This document shows, piece after piece, positions 49,760 to 58,025 of a stretch of DNA of 64,000 nt. The notes beneath the pieces are model-generated. The model saw only the letters and a list, made by a program, of their open reading frames with translations, was not told where the DNA came from and did no database searches. Source of the DNA: Tumebacillus sp. BK434 (GTDB taxonomy: Bacteria > Bacillota > Bacilli > Tumebacillales > Tumebacillaceae); assembly GCF_004340785.1 (NCBI RefSeq), contig NZ_SLXS01000001.1:1054001-1118000 (forward strand). Direction: 5' to 3'. A program made the position numbers and the translations under genes. Position 1 is the first letter of the stretch, and each line of letters opens with the position of its first letter.

Positions 49760-50410
49760 CTACACGTGTGGCACGATCAGGCGCATCAGGGACGGCGAGA
49801 GATACCCTTCCACAAACGCGGCGAGCACCATTGCGACGGCGACCGCGCCGATCAGCCCGGTGTACGAGAGGAAATTTCGATAGAGCAGCGTGCCGGTACC
49901 ACCGCGCTGCTGATTGGAGAAGCGGCTTCTGACCAGCATCAGCGAAAACGAGATGCCGGCCACGCCGCAGAGGATCAGCGCCGGCACATAGATCAGATTT
50001 TGTGGCAGGATCGCAGCTGTCGCAAACAAGAGGCCCTGCCCTTTGAACTGTGACACGATCACGCCGACCGAAAAGCCGACGACAAATCCTTTGATGAAAA
50101 TATAGATGACGATGACCGGCAGCCCGATGATCGACATGCCCAAGATCCAGAGCAGACCGACCGTCTTCAGAAATGACGCTGCCGAATGCCACGTGATCTC
50201 CGACGCGGTGGTGCCGGTCTGATCAAGGGAGATCGCGTTGAAGAACCCTTTTAACGATTCATTGAGCGCGGCCACCTGATCCTCGGCCAAAGCACCGACG
50301 ACGATCGCGCCAAACAGCGCGCCGATCATAAACAGCACCGCTGTAAAGACAAACAAACTCAGGTGATCCCGCAGGTATAACAACGATGCTTGTTTCATTC
50401 TGCCAAACAT
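49760..50410 (-). CDS. spoIIM: Stage II sporulation protein M
   Basis: Membrane protein of 216 aa needed for septal peptidoglycan hydrolysis and engulfment with SpoIID and SpoIIP. About five helices, with the family segment SAASFLKTVGLLWILGMSIIGLPVIVIYIFIKGFVVGFSVG and PQNLIYVPALILCGVAGISFSL. The ATG at 50410 is preceded by GGAGGAGGGG. Same neighbourhood (near fur, nudF) as in B. subtilis. Confidence 0.95.
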   Translation of the reverse strand: MFGRMKQASLLYLRDHLSLFVFTAVLFMIGALFGAIVVGALAEDQVAALNESLKGFFNAISLDQTGTTASEITWHSAASFLKTVGLLWILGMSIIGLPVIVIYIFIKGFVVGFSVGVIVSQFKGQGLLFATAAILPQNLIYVPALILCGVAGISFSLMLVRSRFSNQQRGGTGTLLYRNFLSYTGLIGAVAVAMVLAAFVEGYLSPSLMRLIVPHV

Positions 50411-50491
50411 AGCTGGCCCCTCCTCCTCCGACATGCTGATGCTTCAGTCTATGCCGGAGATGGAGAGACTATGAATCTCAAGAGAGCTGTT

Positions 50492-51679
50492 CTAGGAGAG
50501 AATCTTTCCGTAGATTCCGCCGCCGCCCGTGGCGATCGCCAGCTTCCCGGCCCGGGCGAGCACGATATCCCGCGCGATCTTGGCACCGACCACATCGGCG
50601 AGCTGCTCTTCCGTCGCCTGGTGCAGCACGTTCATCTCCGTTCCGAAATGGTCGAGCAGCTTGACGATCGTCCGCTTGCCGACTTTCGGGATGAACTCCA
50701 AAGGCACCTGATAGTGATAGGGCGGACGGTGCGGCGGATGCACCGGCTCTGTGCGGTCGGCGATCGAGCGGATGCGGTCGAACACGCCGCGCACGATCTT
50801 CGTGCCGCCGCAGGACGGGCAGGACAGGCTCTGGACCGCGGCGGTGTCGAGCACTTCATCGCAGGCGAGGCAAAAGGTGCGGTGATACTTGCCAAGCAGC
50901 GGGTCGAGCCCGTAGTTGGCCGTCACGCCCCGCCCGTCCTCACGCTGGAGCGCTTTTTTTACTTCATCAAAAGTCGGCTCGGCGACCCGCACGCGGTTGT
51001 ACTCCCGCCCGATCTTGGCCAGCGAATGCGCATCCGAGTTGGAGACGAACGTCACGCCGCCGAGCTCCGAAAACAGGTCGGCCATCGCCGAATCGGAGGA
51101 CAAGCCCAGCTCCAGCGCGGTCAAATGTTCCAGCTCCACCATGTCTGCCACGCGGGGCACGCAGTTGCCAAGCACGCTTTTGTGCGGGGTGAAGGCGTGG
51201 TTGATGATAAACATCCCGCCGAGCTCCGCGCACTTCGCCTGCAGCTCGAACGATGTGCAGCGCGCCCGCTGCGAAGACAGCACCCGGTTGGTGACCCGCT
51301 CCCCCAGCCATTCCGAAAACTCGCGCATCGTCCGGATGTCGCGCATCCAGATGCCAAAATGCGCCGCCCCGCCGTGCGGCCCCGACGTCTCCACCTCGGC
51401 GCCGAGCAACAAGGTCGTCCGGCCCAGATAGTCATAGCCGCCGCCCGGCAGTTCGGTCAGCACGCCGCTCTTCACGTAGTCTTCGATTTCATCTAAAACG
51501 GGCGGCGACACGGCGTCGATGATCCCGATGATCGCGATCCCTTTGCGGTCGGCCGCCTCGCGGATGATTTCAAAAAAGGTCAGATCTTTGCCGGCGGTGA
51601 TCTTCACCGGGCGGTTGTCCTGCGTGCGCCCGATGTGAATATGTAAGTCCAGAAAATGCTCGCGCAGCTTTGCGCTCAT
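50492..51679 (-). CDS. Endonuclease Q (EndoQ) family protein
   Basis: 395 aa. PHP metal-dependent phosphoesterase domain: FLDLHIHIGRTQDNRPVKIT, IIGIIDAVSPPVLDEIE, LLGAEVETSGPHGGAAHFGIW, FIINHAFTPHKS and VSNSDAHSLAKIGREYNRV (metal His/Asp). A zinc finger (CLACDEVLDTAAVQSLSCPSCGG) and a helix-hairpin-helix (FIPKVGKRTIVKLLDHFGTEM) follow. This is the architecture of EndoQ, which nicks DNA 5' of deaminated bases (uracil, hypoxanthine) in Thermococcales and some Bacillales. Start at ATG 51679, 3 nt from the nudF stop. Confidence 0.88.
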   Translation of the reverse strand: MSAKLREHFLDLHIHIGRTQDNRPVKITAGKDLTFFEIIREAADRKGIAIIGIIDAVSPPVLDEIEDYVKSGVLTELPGGGYDYLGRTTLLLGAEVETSGPHGGAAHFGIWMRDIRTMREFSEWLGERVTNRVLSSQRARCTSFELQAKCAELGGMFIINHAFTPHKSVLGNCVPRVADMVELEHLTALELGLSSDSAMADLFSELGGVTFVSNSDAHSLAKIGREYNRVRVAEPTFDEVKKALQREDGRGVTANYGLDPLLGKYHRTFCLACDEVLDTAAVQSLSCPSCGGTKIVRGVFDRIRSIADRTEPVHPPHRPPYHYQVPLEFIPKVGKRTIVKLLDHFGTEMNVLHQATEEQLADVVGAKIARDIVLARAGKLAIATGGGGIYGKILS

Positions 51680-51681
51680 CG

Positions 51682-52239
51682 TTACGCCTTGCCCTGCAGA
51701 GCGCGCTCGCGCAGCCACCAGTAGACGCAAGCCAGCGTCTTCGCGTCGTAGATCTGACCGTCGGCGACCATCTGCTGCGCTTCGTCAGCGCTCACTTCCA
51801 GCACGTCCAGGAATTCGTCATCGTCGAGGTTTTGCTGCTTCAAGGTGAGTCCTGTCGCCACATAGGCGTGCATCAGTTCGTCGGCGAAGCCCGGCGAGGT
51901 AAAGAACGAAGCGAGGTGCTTCCACTCCTTCGCCTGATAGCCGGTCTCTTCTTCCAGTTCGCGCTTCGCCGATTCCAGCGGGTTCTCGCCGCGCTCCAGC
52001 TTGCCGGCCGGCGTTTCGATCAGCACGCGCTCGGTCGGTTTGCGAAACTGTTTGACGAGCAGGATCTTTTCATCATCGGTGATCGCCAGCACCGTCACCG
52101 CCCCCGGATGCAGCACCACTTCGCGCTGCGCTTCTTTGCCGTTGGGCAGCTGCACGGTCTGGACGGTGAGGTCGATGATCTTGCCTTCGTAAATCGTTTT
52201 CGACGAGAGCGTCTTTTCTATCAAATGATCGTGAGACAA
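51682..52239 (-). CDS. nudF: ADP-ribose pyrophosphatase (Nudix)
   Basis: Nudix hydrolase of 185 aa. The Nudix box is G-x5-E-x7-REUxEExGU in GKLERGENPLESAKRELEEETGY; PGFADELMHAYVATGL and the Pro/Gly after the box fit ADP-ribose pyrophosphatases (NudF/YqkG). The start is a TTG at 52239 with GGAGGA 6 nt upstream; earlier codons have no site. Divergent from mciZ, as in B. subtilis, and in operon with EndoQ. Confidence 0.92.
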   Translation of the reverse strand: MSHDHLIEKTLSSKTIYEGKIIDLTVQTVQLPNGKEAQREVVLHPGAVTVLAITDDEKILLVKQFRKPTERVLIETPAGKLERGENPLESAKRELEEETGYQAKEWKHLASFFTSPGFADELMHAYVATGLTLKQQNLDDDEFLDVLEVSADEAQQMVADGQIYDAKTLACVYWWLRERALQGKA

Positions 52240-52323
52240 CTTTTCTCCTCCTCCGTTTGGTATAACTCTTCCACTCCCGGAATAGACTGGGAACAAACGA
52301 CAGGTTCGGGAGGGACAACCCGC

Positions 52324-52479
52324 ATGGTGAAAACGTACATGACAGCAAACAGACTGCGTCTGGTCGGCAAGGCCTGGGAGATCCGCGCCGTGCTCCGCAC
52401 GATCGCCGGCAACAGCAACGCCACGCTCACTCAGTTCTTATCGGCCAATAACGCTCCGGCAGAAGACCGCACGGCATGA
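52324..52479 (+). CDS. mciZ: Z-ring formation inhibitor MciZ homologue
   Basis: 51-aa peptide. Residues 12-22 (RLVGKAWEIRA with the preceding Leu) match the core of B. subtilis MciZ, LVGKAWEIRA, the segment that caps FtsZ and blocks its polymerisation in the mother cell after septation. The N-terminus MVKTYMTANRL is divergent, and the C-terminus (TLTQFLSANNAPAEDRTA) is longer than the 40-aa Bacillus peptide. GGGAGG lies 10 nt before the ATG. It is divergent from nudF, the location known in B. subtilis. Its last 49 nt overlap the 3' end of the opposite DUF3866 gene. Confidence 0.85.
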   Translation: MVKTYMTANRLRLVGKAWEIRAVLRTIAGNSNATLTQFLSANNAPAEDRTA

Positions 52480-53594
52480 TGCCGGGGCGGTTTTTTTATC
52501 AGCCGCGCTGCCCATTCGCCGGCAGCGCCCGCCGCGAGGAAAAACGCAGGGTCTTCGGACAGCGTCCGTCCCATCGTTTTTAATGGTACTTGAAAGTGGC
52601 CGGTTGCGTCCAGTATCGACCGGCCGCTGACCCCGACGAAGCGGTGCCGCTCGGGAAGCCCGGCCTGCGTGATCTGCCGGAAGATCAGCCGGGTCTCCCC
52701 TTCGGCCAGATCGGGCAGCGGAACGGTCGCCGGAGCGAGCGCCACCCGCCCGAGCGCCGTCAGCGTGTGGTGCGACACCCCGTGGTGCCGTTCGCGGCGG
52801 TCGGCGAAAGACAAGCGCGGTACGACGACCGGGTCGCCGCCGAGCGTATGCACGGCGTTGACCGCCTGGCCGACTTCGAGGCCGGTGTGCCCGTATTTGG
52901 TGCCGGTGCCGACGATGCCCGGCCCCATCGCGACGATGATCACGTCCGCTCCGATCGCGTGGCGGGCGGCCAGCAGCCCGGAGTAGAGATTGACCGCTTC
53001 CAGATCGCCGCCGTACGCGTGTCCGACGGTGACCGTCCCGGTGAGCAGCCCGCGCTCTTTCAGCGTGCGCACCGTCTGGGAAAACGCCATCGGCAGCGCC
53101 GCGCCGTCTGTCATCACGTACGCGATGCTGCCAGACGGCCCGCCCGCTTGTTCCAATTGATGCTGCAGCGTCATCGCAACGGCCGGCACCATTGAGTGCA
53201 GTTCGCAGATCACCACCGGAACGCCTTGCAAGCTCTCCGCATCGCGGATGCGGTCATGCAGTGGGTGATCCGGCTCTTCCACCGCATGCACCGCCCGCTG
53301 CCAGGGCGTGTAGCGCAGCTTCATGATGTGGCCGGGCGTATCGAACGGCTCCGTGCCGCCCGTCCCCGCTTTTTCCAACAGGGCGGCAACAAAATGCACG
53401 CCGCCCGTGCCCAGCCCGAGCCGGACGCCGGTCGTGTTCAGCAGCACCGCATCGCCAACGTCCGGCCGCGCGCAAACGCCCGGCTCGGCAAACGCCCGCT
53501 CCTGCTGCCCGTTCACCTCGACGAGCAGTTCCCGCCCGTCTGCAGTGTCGGCGGCGACTGCGGTGATGACGCCGCGCTCGAACTGCATGTTCAC
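52431..53594 (-). CDS. DUF3866 family protein
   Basis: 387 aa. DUF3866 segments: an N-terminal beta-rich part (VITAVAADTADGRELLVEVNGQQ), HIMKLRYTPWQRAVHAVEEPDHPLHD, VVICELHSMVPAVAMTLQHQL, AYVMTDGAALPMAFSQTVRTLKERGLL, VNLYSGLLAARHAIGADVIIVAMGPGIVGTGTKYGHTGLEVGQAVNAV and SYADRRERHHGVSHHTLTALGR-like end. The GTG start overlaps the stop of the upstream peptidase gene by 4 nt (GTGA), implying coupling. Function unknown. The C-terminal 16 codons overlap mciZ tail to tail. Confidence 0.85.
   Translation of the reverse strand: MNMQFERGVITAVAADTADGRELLVEVNGQQERAFAEPGVCARPDVGDAVLLNTTGVRLGLGTGGVHFVAALLEKAGTGGTEPFDTPGHIMKLRYTPWQRAVHAVEEPDHPLHDRIRDAESLQGVPVVICELHSMVPAVAMTLQHQLEQAGGPSGSIAYVMTDGAALPMAFSQTVRTLKERGLLTGTVTVGHAYGGDLEAVNLYSGLLAARHAIGADVIIVAMGPGIVGTGTKYGHTGLEVGQAVNAVHTLGGDPVVVPRLSFADRRERHHGVSHHTLTALGRVALAPATVPLPDLAEGETRLIFRQITQAGLPERHRFVGVSGRSILDATGHFQVPLKTMGRTLSEDPAFFLAAGAAGEWAARLIKKPPRHHAVRSSAGALLADKN
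52466..52497 (+). terminator. Terminator of mciZ, inside the opposite DUF3866 reading frame
   Basis: ACCGCaCGGCAT-g-ATGCCGgGGCGGT with a small internal loop, then TTTTTTTATC on the plus strand. It includes the mciZ stop codon. Confidence 0.8.
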
Positions 53595-54775
53595 GACGAC
53601 TTCACCCCCGTGCGTTCAGCTGCCGTCTGAATGATGCCAATCACCAAGCGCGTGGCATCCAGCAAATCTTGCACTTTCAAGCTCTCTTCCACCGTATGGT
53701 CATTGGTTGCGCCCACACCCAAATTGACGGCTGGAATGCCTTTGGCGTTGAAGTTGTTCGTGTCACTCCCGCCTCCGCGCGGCGCCAGTTTCGGCTCCAG
53801 TCCGGCCCGGCGCACACCTTCCATCGCGAGGCGCACCACTTCGTCGTCTTCGTTCAGGTTGAAGCCTAGATAGATCTTCTGCTCTTCGAAGTCCAGCCGC
53901 GTGCCCCACTTTTCGCAGGCCAGCTCAAAGGCGCTGCGGATCTTCGCCAGCTGCTCGCTGAGCTTTTGACCGTTGCGGCTTCTGACCTCGCCGCGCACTT
54001 CGCAGCGGTCGCAGACGATGTTGGTGCGCTCGCCGCCTTGGATGATCCCGATGTTCGTCGTCGTCTCCTCATCGATGCGCCCGAGCTTCAGGCCGGAGAT
54101 CGCGTCGGCCGTTACGGAGATCGCGTTTAAGCCGTCTTCCGGATTGACGCCGCTGTGTGCCGCTTTGCCATAGATGCGCGCGATAAAATCGACCTCGGTC
54201 GGCGCCATCGTGATGATCGTGTCCGGCGGCCCGCCCGAATCCATCACAAACGCATACTGCGATTTGATCTCGTCCGGCTCCAGAAACAGCGACCCGTACA
54301 GCCCGGTCTCTTCGGCGATCGTGAAGACGAACTGCAAGTCGCCGTGCCGAATGTCCTGCTCTTTCAAAAAGCGGATCGCTTCCAAAATCGCGGTAATGCC
54401 GGCCCGGTCGTCCGCGCCGAGGATCGTTTTGCCGTCCGTTTTGATCACGCCGTTTTGAATCTGCGGTGAGATCCCTTTCGCCGAGACGACCGTGTCCATG
54501 TGCGCGGTGAACATCAAGGCCGGGACGCCTTCGAGATCGCCCTTCAGATGCGCGATCACGTTGCCCGTCTTGCGCGTACGCCCGAGCATCTCGACGGTCG
54601 CTTTGTCCAACCCGTGGCTGGCGCGCTCCCCGGCGTTGTCTTCATGCACGTCCAGCCCGAATTCCTGCAAGGTGCGGAGCAGATAGTCGGCCATCGGCCG
54701 CTCTTCATGAGAAGGCGTGTCGATCTTGACCAGTTCCAAAAAGCGATCGATCACCTGTTGTTGGTTCAATTGCAC
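53591..54775 (-). CDS. Peptidase M20 family, tripeptidase T-like (YqjE type)
   Basis: Zinc aminopeptidase-like protein of 394 aa. Metal ligands and motifs: ALMFTAHMDTVVSAKGI (His, Asp), KTILGADDRAGITAILEAI (Asp), FVFTIAEETGLYGS (Glu-Glu), DSGGPPDTI (Asp) and GIPAVNLGVGATNDHTVEES (His). The lid domain contains RIYGKAAHSGVNPEDGLNAI. The GTG at 54775 follows GGGGTG; the upstream in-frame stretch is non-homologous. Co-translated with the DUF3866 gene. Confidence 0.9.
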   Translation of the reverse strand: MQLNQQQVIDRFLELVKIDTPSHEERPMADYLLRTLQEFGLDVHEDNAGERASHGLDKATVEMLGRTRKTGNVIAHLKGDLEGVPALMFTAHMDTVVSAKGISPQIQNGVIKTDGKTILGADDRAGITAILEAIRFLKEQDIRHGDLQFVFTIAEETGLYGSLFLEPDEIKSQYAFVMDSGGPPDTIITMAPTEVDFIARIYGKAAHSGVNPEDGLNAISVTADAISGLKLGRIDEETTTNIGIIQGGERTNIVCDRCEVRGEVRSRNGQKLSEQLAKIRSAFELACEKWGTRLDFEEQKIYLGFNLNEDDEVVRLAMEGVRRAGLEPKLAPRGGGSDTNNFNAKGIPAVNLGVGATNDHTVEESLKVQDLLDATRLVIGIIQTAAERTGVKSS

Positions 54776-54869
54776 GCAAATACACCCCTTTCGCCACCTA
54801 GTATGACCTTGTTTTGACAGGGATAAGCGGCCGAAGGGGAGAAGTAAGGGGCGGGAGGCGAAGCATATC

Positions 54870-56891
54870 ATGCTGTTGCGAAGAGTATTAGCAGGTCCGA
54901 TCCTCCGTCGGGCTGACCGACACGGTGTTACGATCTGGCTGGCCACCTCTCAACCGTTTTGGGTGACGGGCGAAGTGTTCCGCTTCGAAGAAGGCGACTT
55001 GACCCGTCCCCGCAAAATCGGTTCTGGCCGCGTACAGACTCTCCCGTTTGGCGATCAGCTGCATATCACACTGGTCACGATCACCCCGGTGCGGGGCGCC
55101 TTTCCCACCGATGAACTGCTGGCCTACGATCTGGAGCTCTGTCACTCGCCTGAGGAGCGCGACGGCCTGCGTTTGAAAGACCTTGGCCTGCTGCACGGGC
55201 CCGCTGCGATCACCTATGACGAGGTGCCGCTGCCGAGCTTTATCTTGCGGGAACAGCCCCCGCTGTCCTTTTTATTCGGTTCCTGCCGCAAATTGCACGG
55301 CGAGGGCGAAGACGCGCTGGCGGCGGCCGATGAAGCGATCGCAGCGACCGTTTCTGATCCTGTGCAACGACCGAGCGCTTTGTATCTGACCGGGGATCAA
55401 ATCTATGCTGATGATGTGTCGGCAGCGCTACTGCCCCATTTGACGGAGCTTGGCAACACGCTGGTCGGACGGGAGGAACAGATCCCCGGCTTTGACACCT
55501 CAATGCCTGAGATCCCGGTCGGCGGCCGGGCGAAACTCGTCCGGGAGCAAGCGCATTTCACCTCCAGTCACGCCGACCATCACCTGCTCACCTTTGGCGA
55601 ATATGCGGCGATGTATCTGCTGGCTTGGAACCGCGATGTGTGGCCATCCGAACTTCGTGCCGACCGTTCGGGAGTTTCCGATGAGGAAATCAAACGGCTG
55701 ACGGCAGCTCGCGACCGGCTTCCTGCCGTACGGCGGGCTTTGGCGAACGTGCCGACCTACATGATCTTTGACGACCACGAGATCACAGACGACTGGAACT
55801 TGAACGACCGCTGGCAAAGCCGCGTCTTTTCCTCGCTTGCCGGGCGGCGGATCATCGCCAACGGACTCGCCGCGTATTTTGTGTTTCAAGGCTGGGGCAA
55901 CGACCCGGATCGCTTCGACGACGCCTTTTTGCAGACCTTGCAGTCGCATCTGACCGGCCGGGCAGATGCTGATGCAGACCGCTCCGCCCGGGAGTATGAC
56001 AAACTGCTCTGGACGCATCGCGGCTGGAGCTATACAGCACCGGGCACTCCCCTCACGCTGGTGCTCGATACGCGCACTCAGCGCGGCTATGACTCGGAGG
56101 ACGGACCCTGCCGCCTGCTGTCCCGCAGCGAATTGCAGGCGCTGCCCGCCCTCTGCAAGCAGCGCGGCTTTCAGCAAGGGCACCCGATGATCATCATCTC
56201 GCCCACTCCCCTCTACGGCTACGAGGAGGCGGAATGGTGCTTGCAGCAGATCGGCAAGCTGACCGGCCCTTACGTGCCCGACGTGGAAGCGTGGCATGCC
56301 CATCCGGGCGGACGGTTTGACTTTTTGACGTTGCTCGCCGAAGAGCTCGCTCCGTCCCGTCTGCTCTTCTTATCGGGCGATGTGCACTATTCGTTTGCCG
56401 TGCAAGCTGTGTACCATGACTATCGGTTCCCAGCGCTTCCGATAGTGCAATTGACTTCTTCCGCGCAGAAGAATTCTTCGGCGATCACCGATTTTGTGGA
56501 GCTGAGCAGCAAGGCGGGACAACTGCTCCGGCAATCCTCGCGGCGCTTCGGCTGGCGCATCCCGCCCTTGCGCAACATCGCGGCGAACTTCCCTGTGCTC
56601 AGCACCGTCGCCGAAAAATTGCAGGATTATTCCCATGCCGTCTTTGGCGGTGCAGCATCGCCGGACGGCCCTTTTCTGGTCGATGATACGGAGCTGCGCA
56701 GCAGGGGGATCGAGACGGAGCCCGACTTCGAAGAACGGCGCGCCTATGTCACCCCGATGCGCGGCGACAACAACCTCGGTCTGGTGCATGTGTCCGAAGC
56801 AGCGCTTGAGATCGAACTCCGGCTGCTCTTCCCGAAAAAAGGCAGGCTCCGCAGCAAGGATGCTCTTATCAAAAACGCCATCAACTGGTAA
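54870..56891 (+). CDS. PhoD-like phosphatase/phosphodiesterase family protein
   Basis: 673 aa, metallophosphatase of the PhoD-like family without signal peptide. Metal-binding blocks: SFLFGSCRKLHGEG, ALYLTGDQIYADDVSAALLPHL, TYMIFDDHEITDDWNLNDRW, LVLDTRTQRGYDSEDGP and LLFLSGDVHYSFAVQ. The Cys of GSC and the DDHE motif are as in PhoD. The cytoplasmic location and long insertions differ from classical secreted PhoD. GGGAGG lies 11 nt before the ATG. Substrate unknown. Confidence 0.88.
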   Translation: MLLRRVLAGPILRRADRHGVTIWLATSQPFWVTGEVFRFEEGDLTRPRKIGSGRVQTLPFGDQLHITLVTITPVRGAFPTDELLAYDLELCHSPEERDGLRLKDLGLLHGPAAITYDEVPLPSFILREQPPLSFLFGSCRKLHGEGEDALAAADEAIAATVSDPVQRPSALYLTGDQIYADDVSAALLPHLTELGNTLVGREEQIPGFDTSMPEIPVGGRAKLVREQAHFTSSHADHHLLTFGEYAAMYLLAWNRDVWPSELRADRSGVSDEEIKRLTAARDRLPAVRRALANVPTYMIFDDHEITDDWNLNDRWQSRVFSSLAGRRIIANGLAAYFVFQGWGNDPDRFDDAFLQTLQSHLTGRADADADRSAREYDKLLWTHRGWSYTAPGTPLTLVLDTRTQRGYDSEDGPCRLLSRSELQALPALCKQRGFQQGHPMIIISPTPLYGYEEAEWCLQQIGKLTGPYVPDVEAWHAHPGGRFDFLTLLAEELAPSRLLFLSGDVHYSFAVQAVYHDYRFPALPIVQLTSSAQKNSSAITDFVELSSKAGQLLRQSSRRFGWRIPPLRNIAANFPVLSTVAEKLQDYSHAVFGGAASPDGPFLVDDTELRSRGIETEPDFEERRAYVTPMRGDNNLGLVHVSEAALEIELRLLFPKKGRLRSKDALIKNAINW

Positions 56892-56936
56892 GCTTGAGCT
56901 GGATATCAGAATTTAGAACGGAGTGGAGGAAGCGTG

Positions 56937-57899
56937 ATGACCACAACACCTTTCCGCGTCGGCGTGATCGGCCTTGGCGCGATTGGCGAACGATTGATTC
57001 AGGGATTTACGAGAAACGGGGAGCTTCGCGTCGCAGCAGTTGCCGATGTGCGCGAAGACCTCGCCATGCAAAAAGCGCAGGAGTTGGGCGGCATTCCGTG
57101 GTTTACCGACTACAAAACCATGTTGCAGGATGTGGATCTCGACCTCGTCTACATCGCCGTGCCGCCCAAGTACCATCACCGCATCGCGCTCGACGTGCTG
57201 GCGGCAGGCAAACACCTTTTCTGCGAAAAACCGCTCGCCAACTCGCTGCAAGAAGCGAAAGAAATGATGGAAGCGGCCCTACAAGCCGGGGTGATCACCG
57301 CGATCAACTTCCCGCTGCCTTATGCCCCCTCGACCGTCAAGATGCGCCGCCTGATCGCAGATGGCTATCTGGGCACGCTGCGCCGCCTGGAGATCCAGAC
57401 GCATTTTCCGCAGTGGCCCCGCGGCTGGCAGCAAAATGACTGGGTGGGCGGCCGCGAACAGGGCGGTTTCGTGATGGAGACGGGCGCGCATTGGATTCAT
57501 TTCATCCAAACGCTGTTCGGCCCGGTGCAGGTGATCAGCAAAACGCTGGAGTTTCCGGCCGACGAGACGCTTGCCGAAACGGGCATTCTGGCCAAACTCG
57601 AACTGGCAGACGGCACGCCGATTCTCTACGACGGCCTCTCGCAGATCGCCGGCACGGAGCGTGTCGCGTTTACTTTGTACGGCGCAGACGGGACGCTCGG
57701 CATGACCGAATGGTCTCGGCTGCACGGCGGACGCGTCGGCGAAGCGGTCGAACCGCTGCTCTTCGAAGACGAACCGCACAAAACGGTGATCGAGAACCTC
57801 GTGCTCGCCTTGAAAGGCGAACCGTCCGAATTATATGACTTCCGCTCCGGCTATGAAGTGCAGCAGATTCTGGAGTCGCTGCGCAACCCGGAAGAATAG
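56937..57899 (+). CDS. Gfo/Idh/MocA family oxidoreductase
   Basis: NAD(P)-dependent dehydrogenase of 320 aa. Rossmann motif VGVIGLGAIGERLIQGF, AVADVREDLAMQKAQELG, DLVYIAVPPKYHHRIALDVLAAGKHLFCEKPLANSLQEA (EKP motif), then the C-terminal alpha/beta domain with GGFVMETGAHWIHFIQTLFG (catalytic-type His). GGAGG is 7 nt before the ATG at 56937. Probably a sugar or inositol dehydrogenase; the substrate cannot be told. Confidence 0.9.
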   Translation: MTTTPFRVGVIGLGAIGERLIQGFTRNGELRVAAVADVREDLAMQKAQELGGIPWFTDYKTMLQDVDLDLVYIAVPPKYHHRIALDVLAAGKHLFCEKPLANSLQEAKEMMEAALQAGVITAINFPLPYAPSTVKMRRLIADGYLGTLRRLEIQTHFPQWPRGWQQNDWVGGREQGGFVMETGAHWIHFIQTLFGPVQVISKTLEFPADETLAETGILAKLELADGTPILYDGLSQIAGTERVAFTLYGADGTLGMTEWSRLHGGRVGEAVEPLLFEDEPHKTVIENLVLALKGEPSELYDFRSGYEVQQILESLRNPEE

Positions 57900-57920
57900 A
57901 AAAAGAGATTCCGACCACAA

Positions 57921-57955
57921 GCTGACGTCGCCGCGAAGCGCACGTCAGCTTTTTC
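57921..57955 (+). terminator. Terminator after the oxidoreductase gene
   Basis: AGCTGACGT...ACGTCAGCT followed by TTTTTC on the plus strand. Confidence 0.85.
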
Positions 57956-58025
57956 TGTTGGGAATAAATCTCAACCTTTGCGTGGAAACTAACCCCGACG
58001 AAGCTGAGATCGGGGTGAGCTGCAG

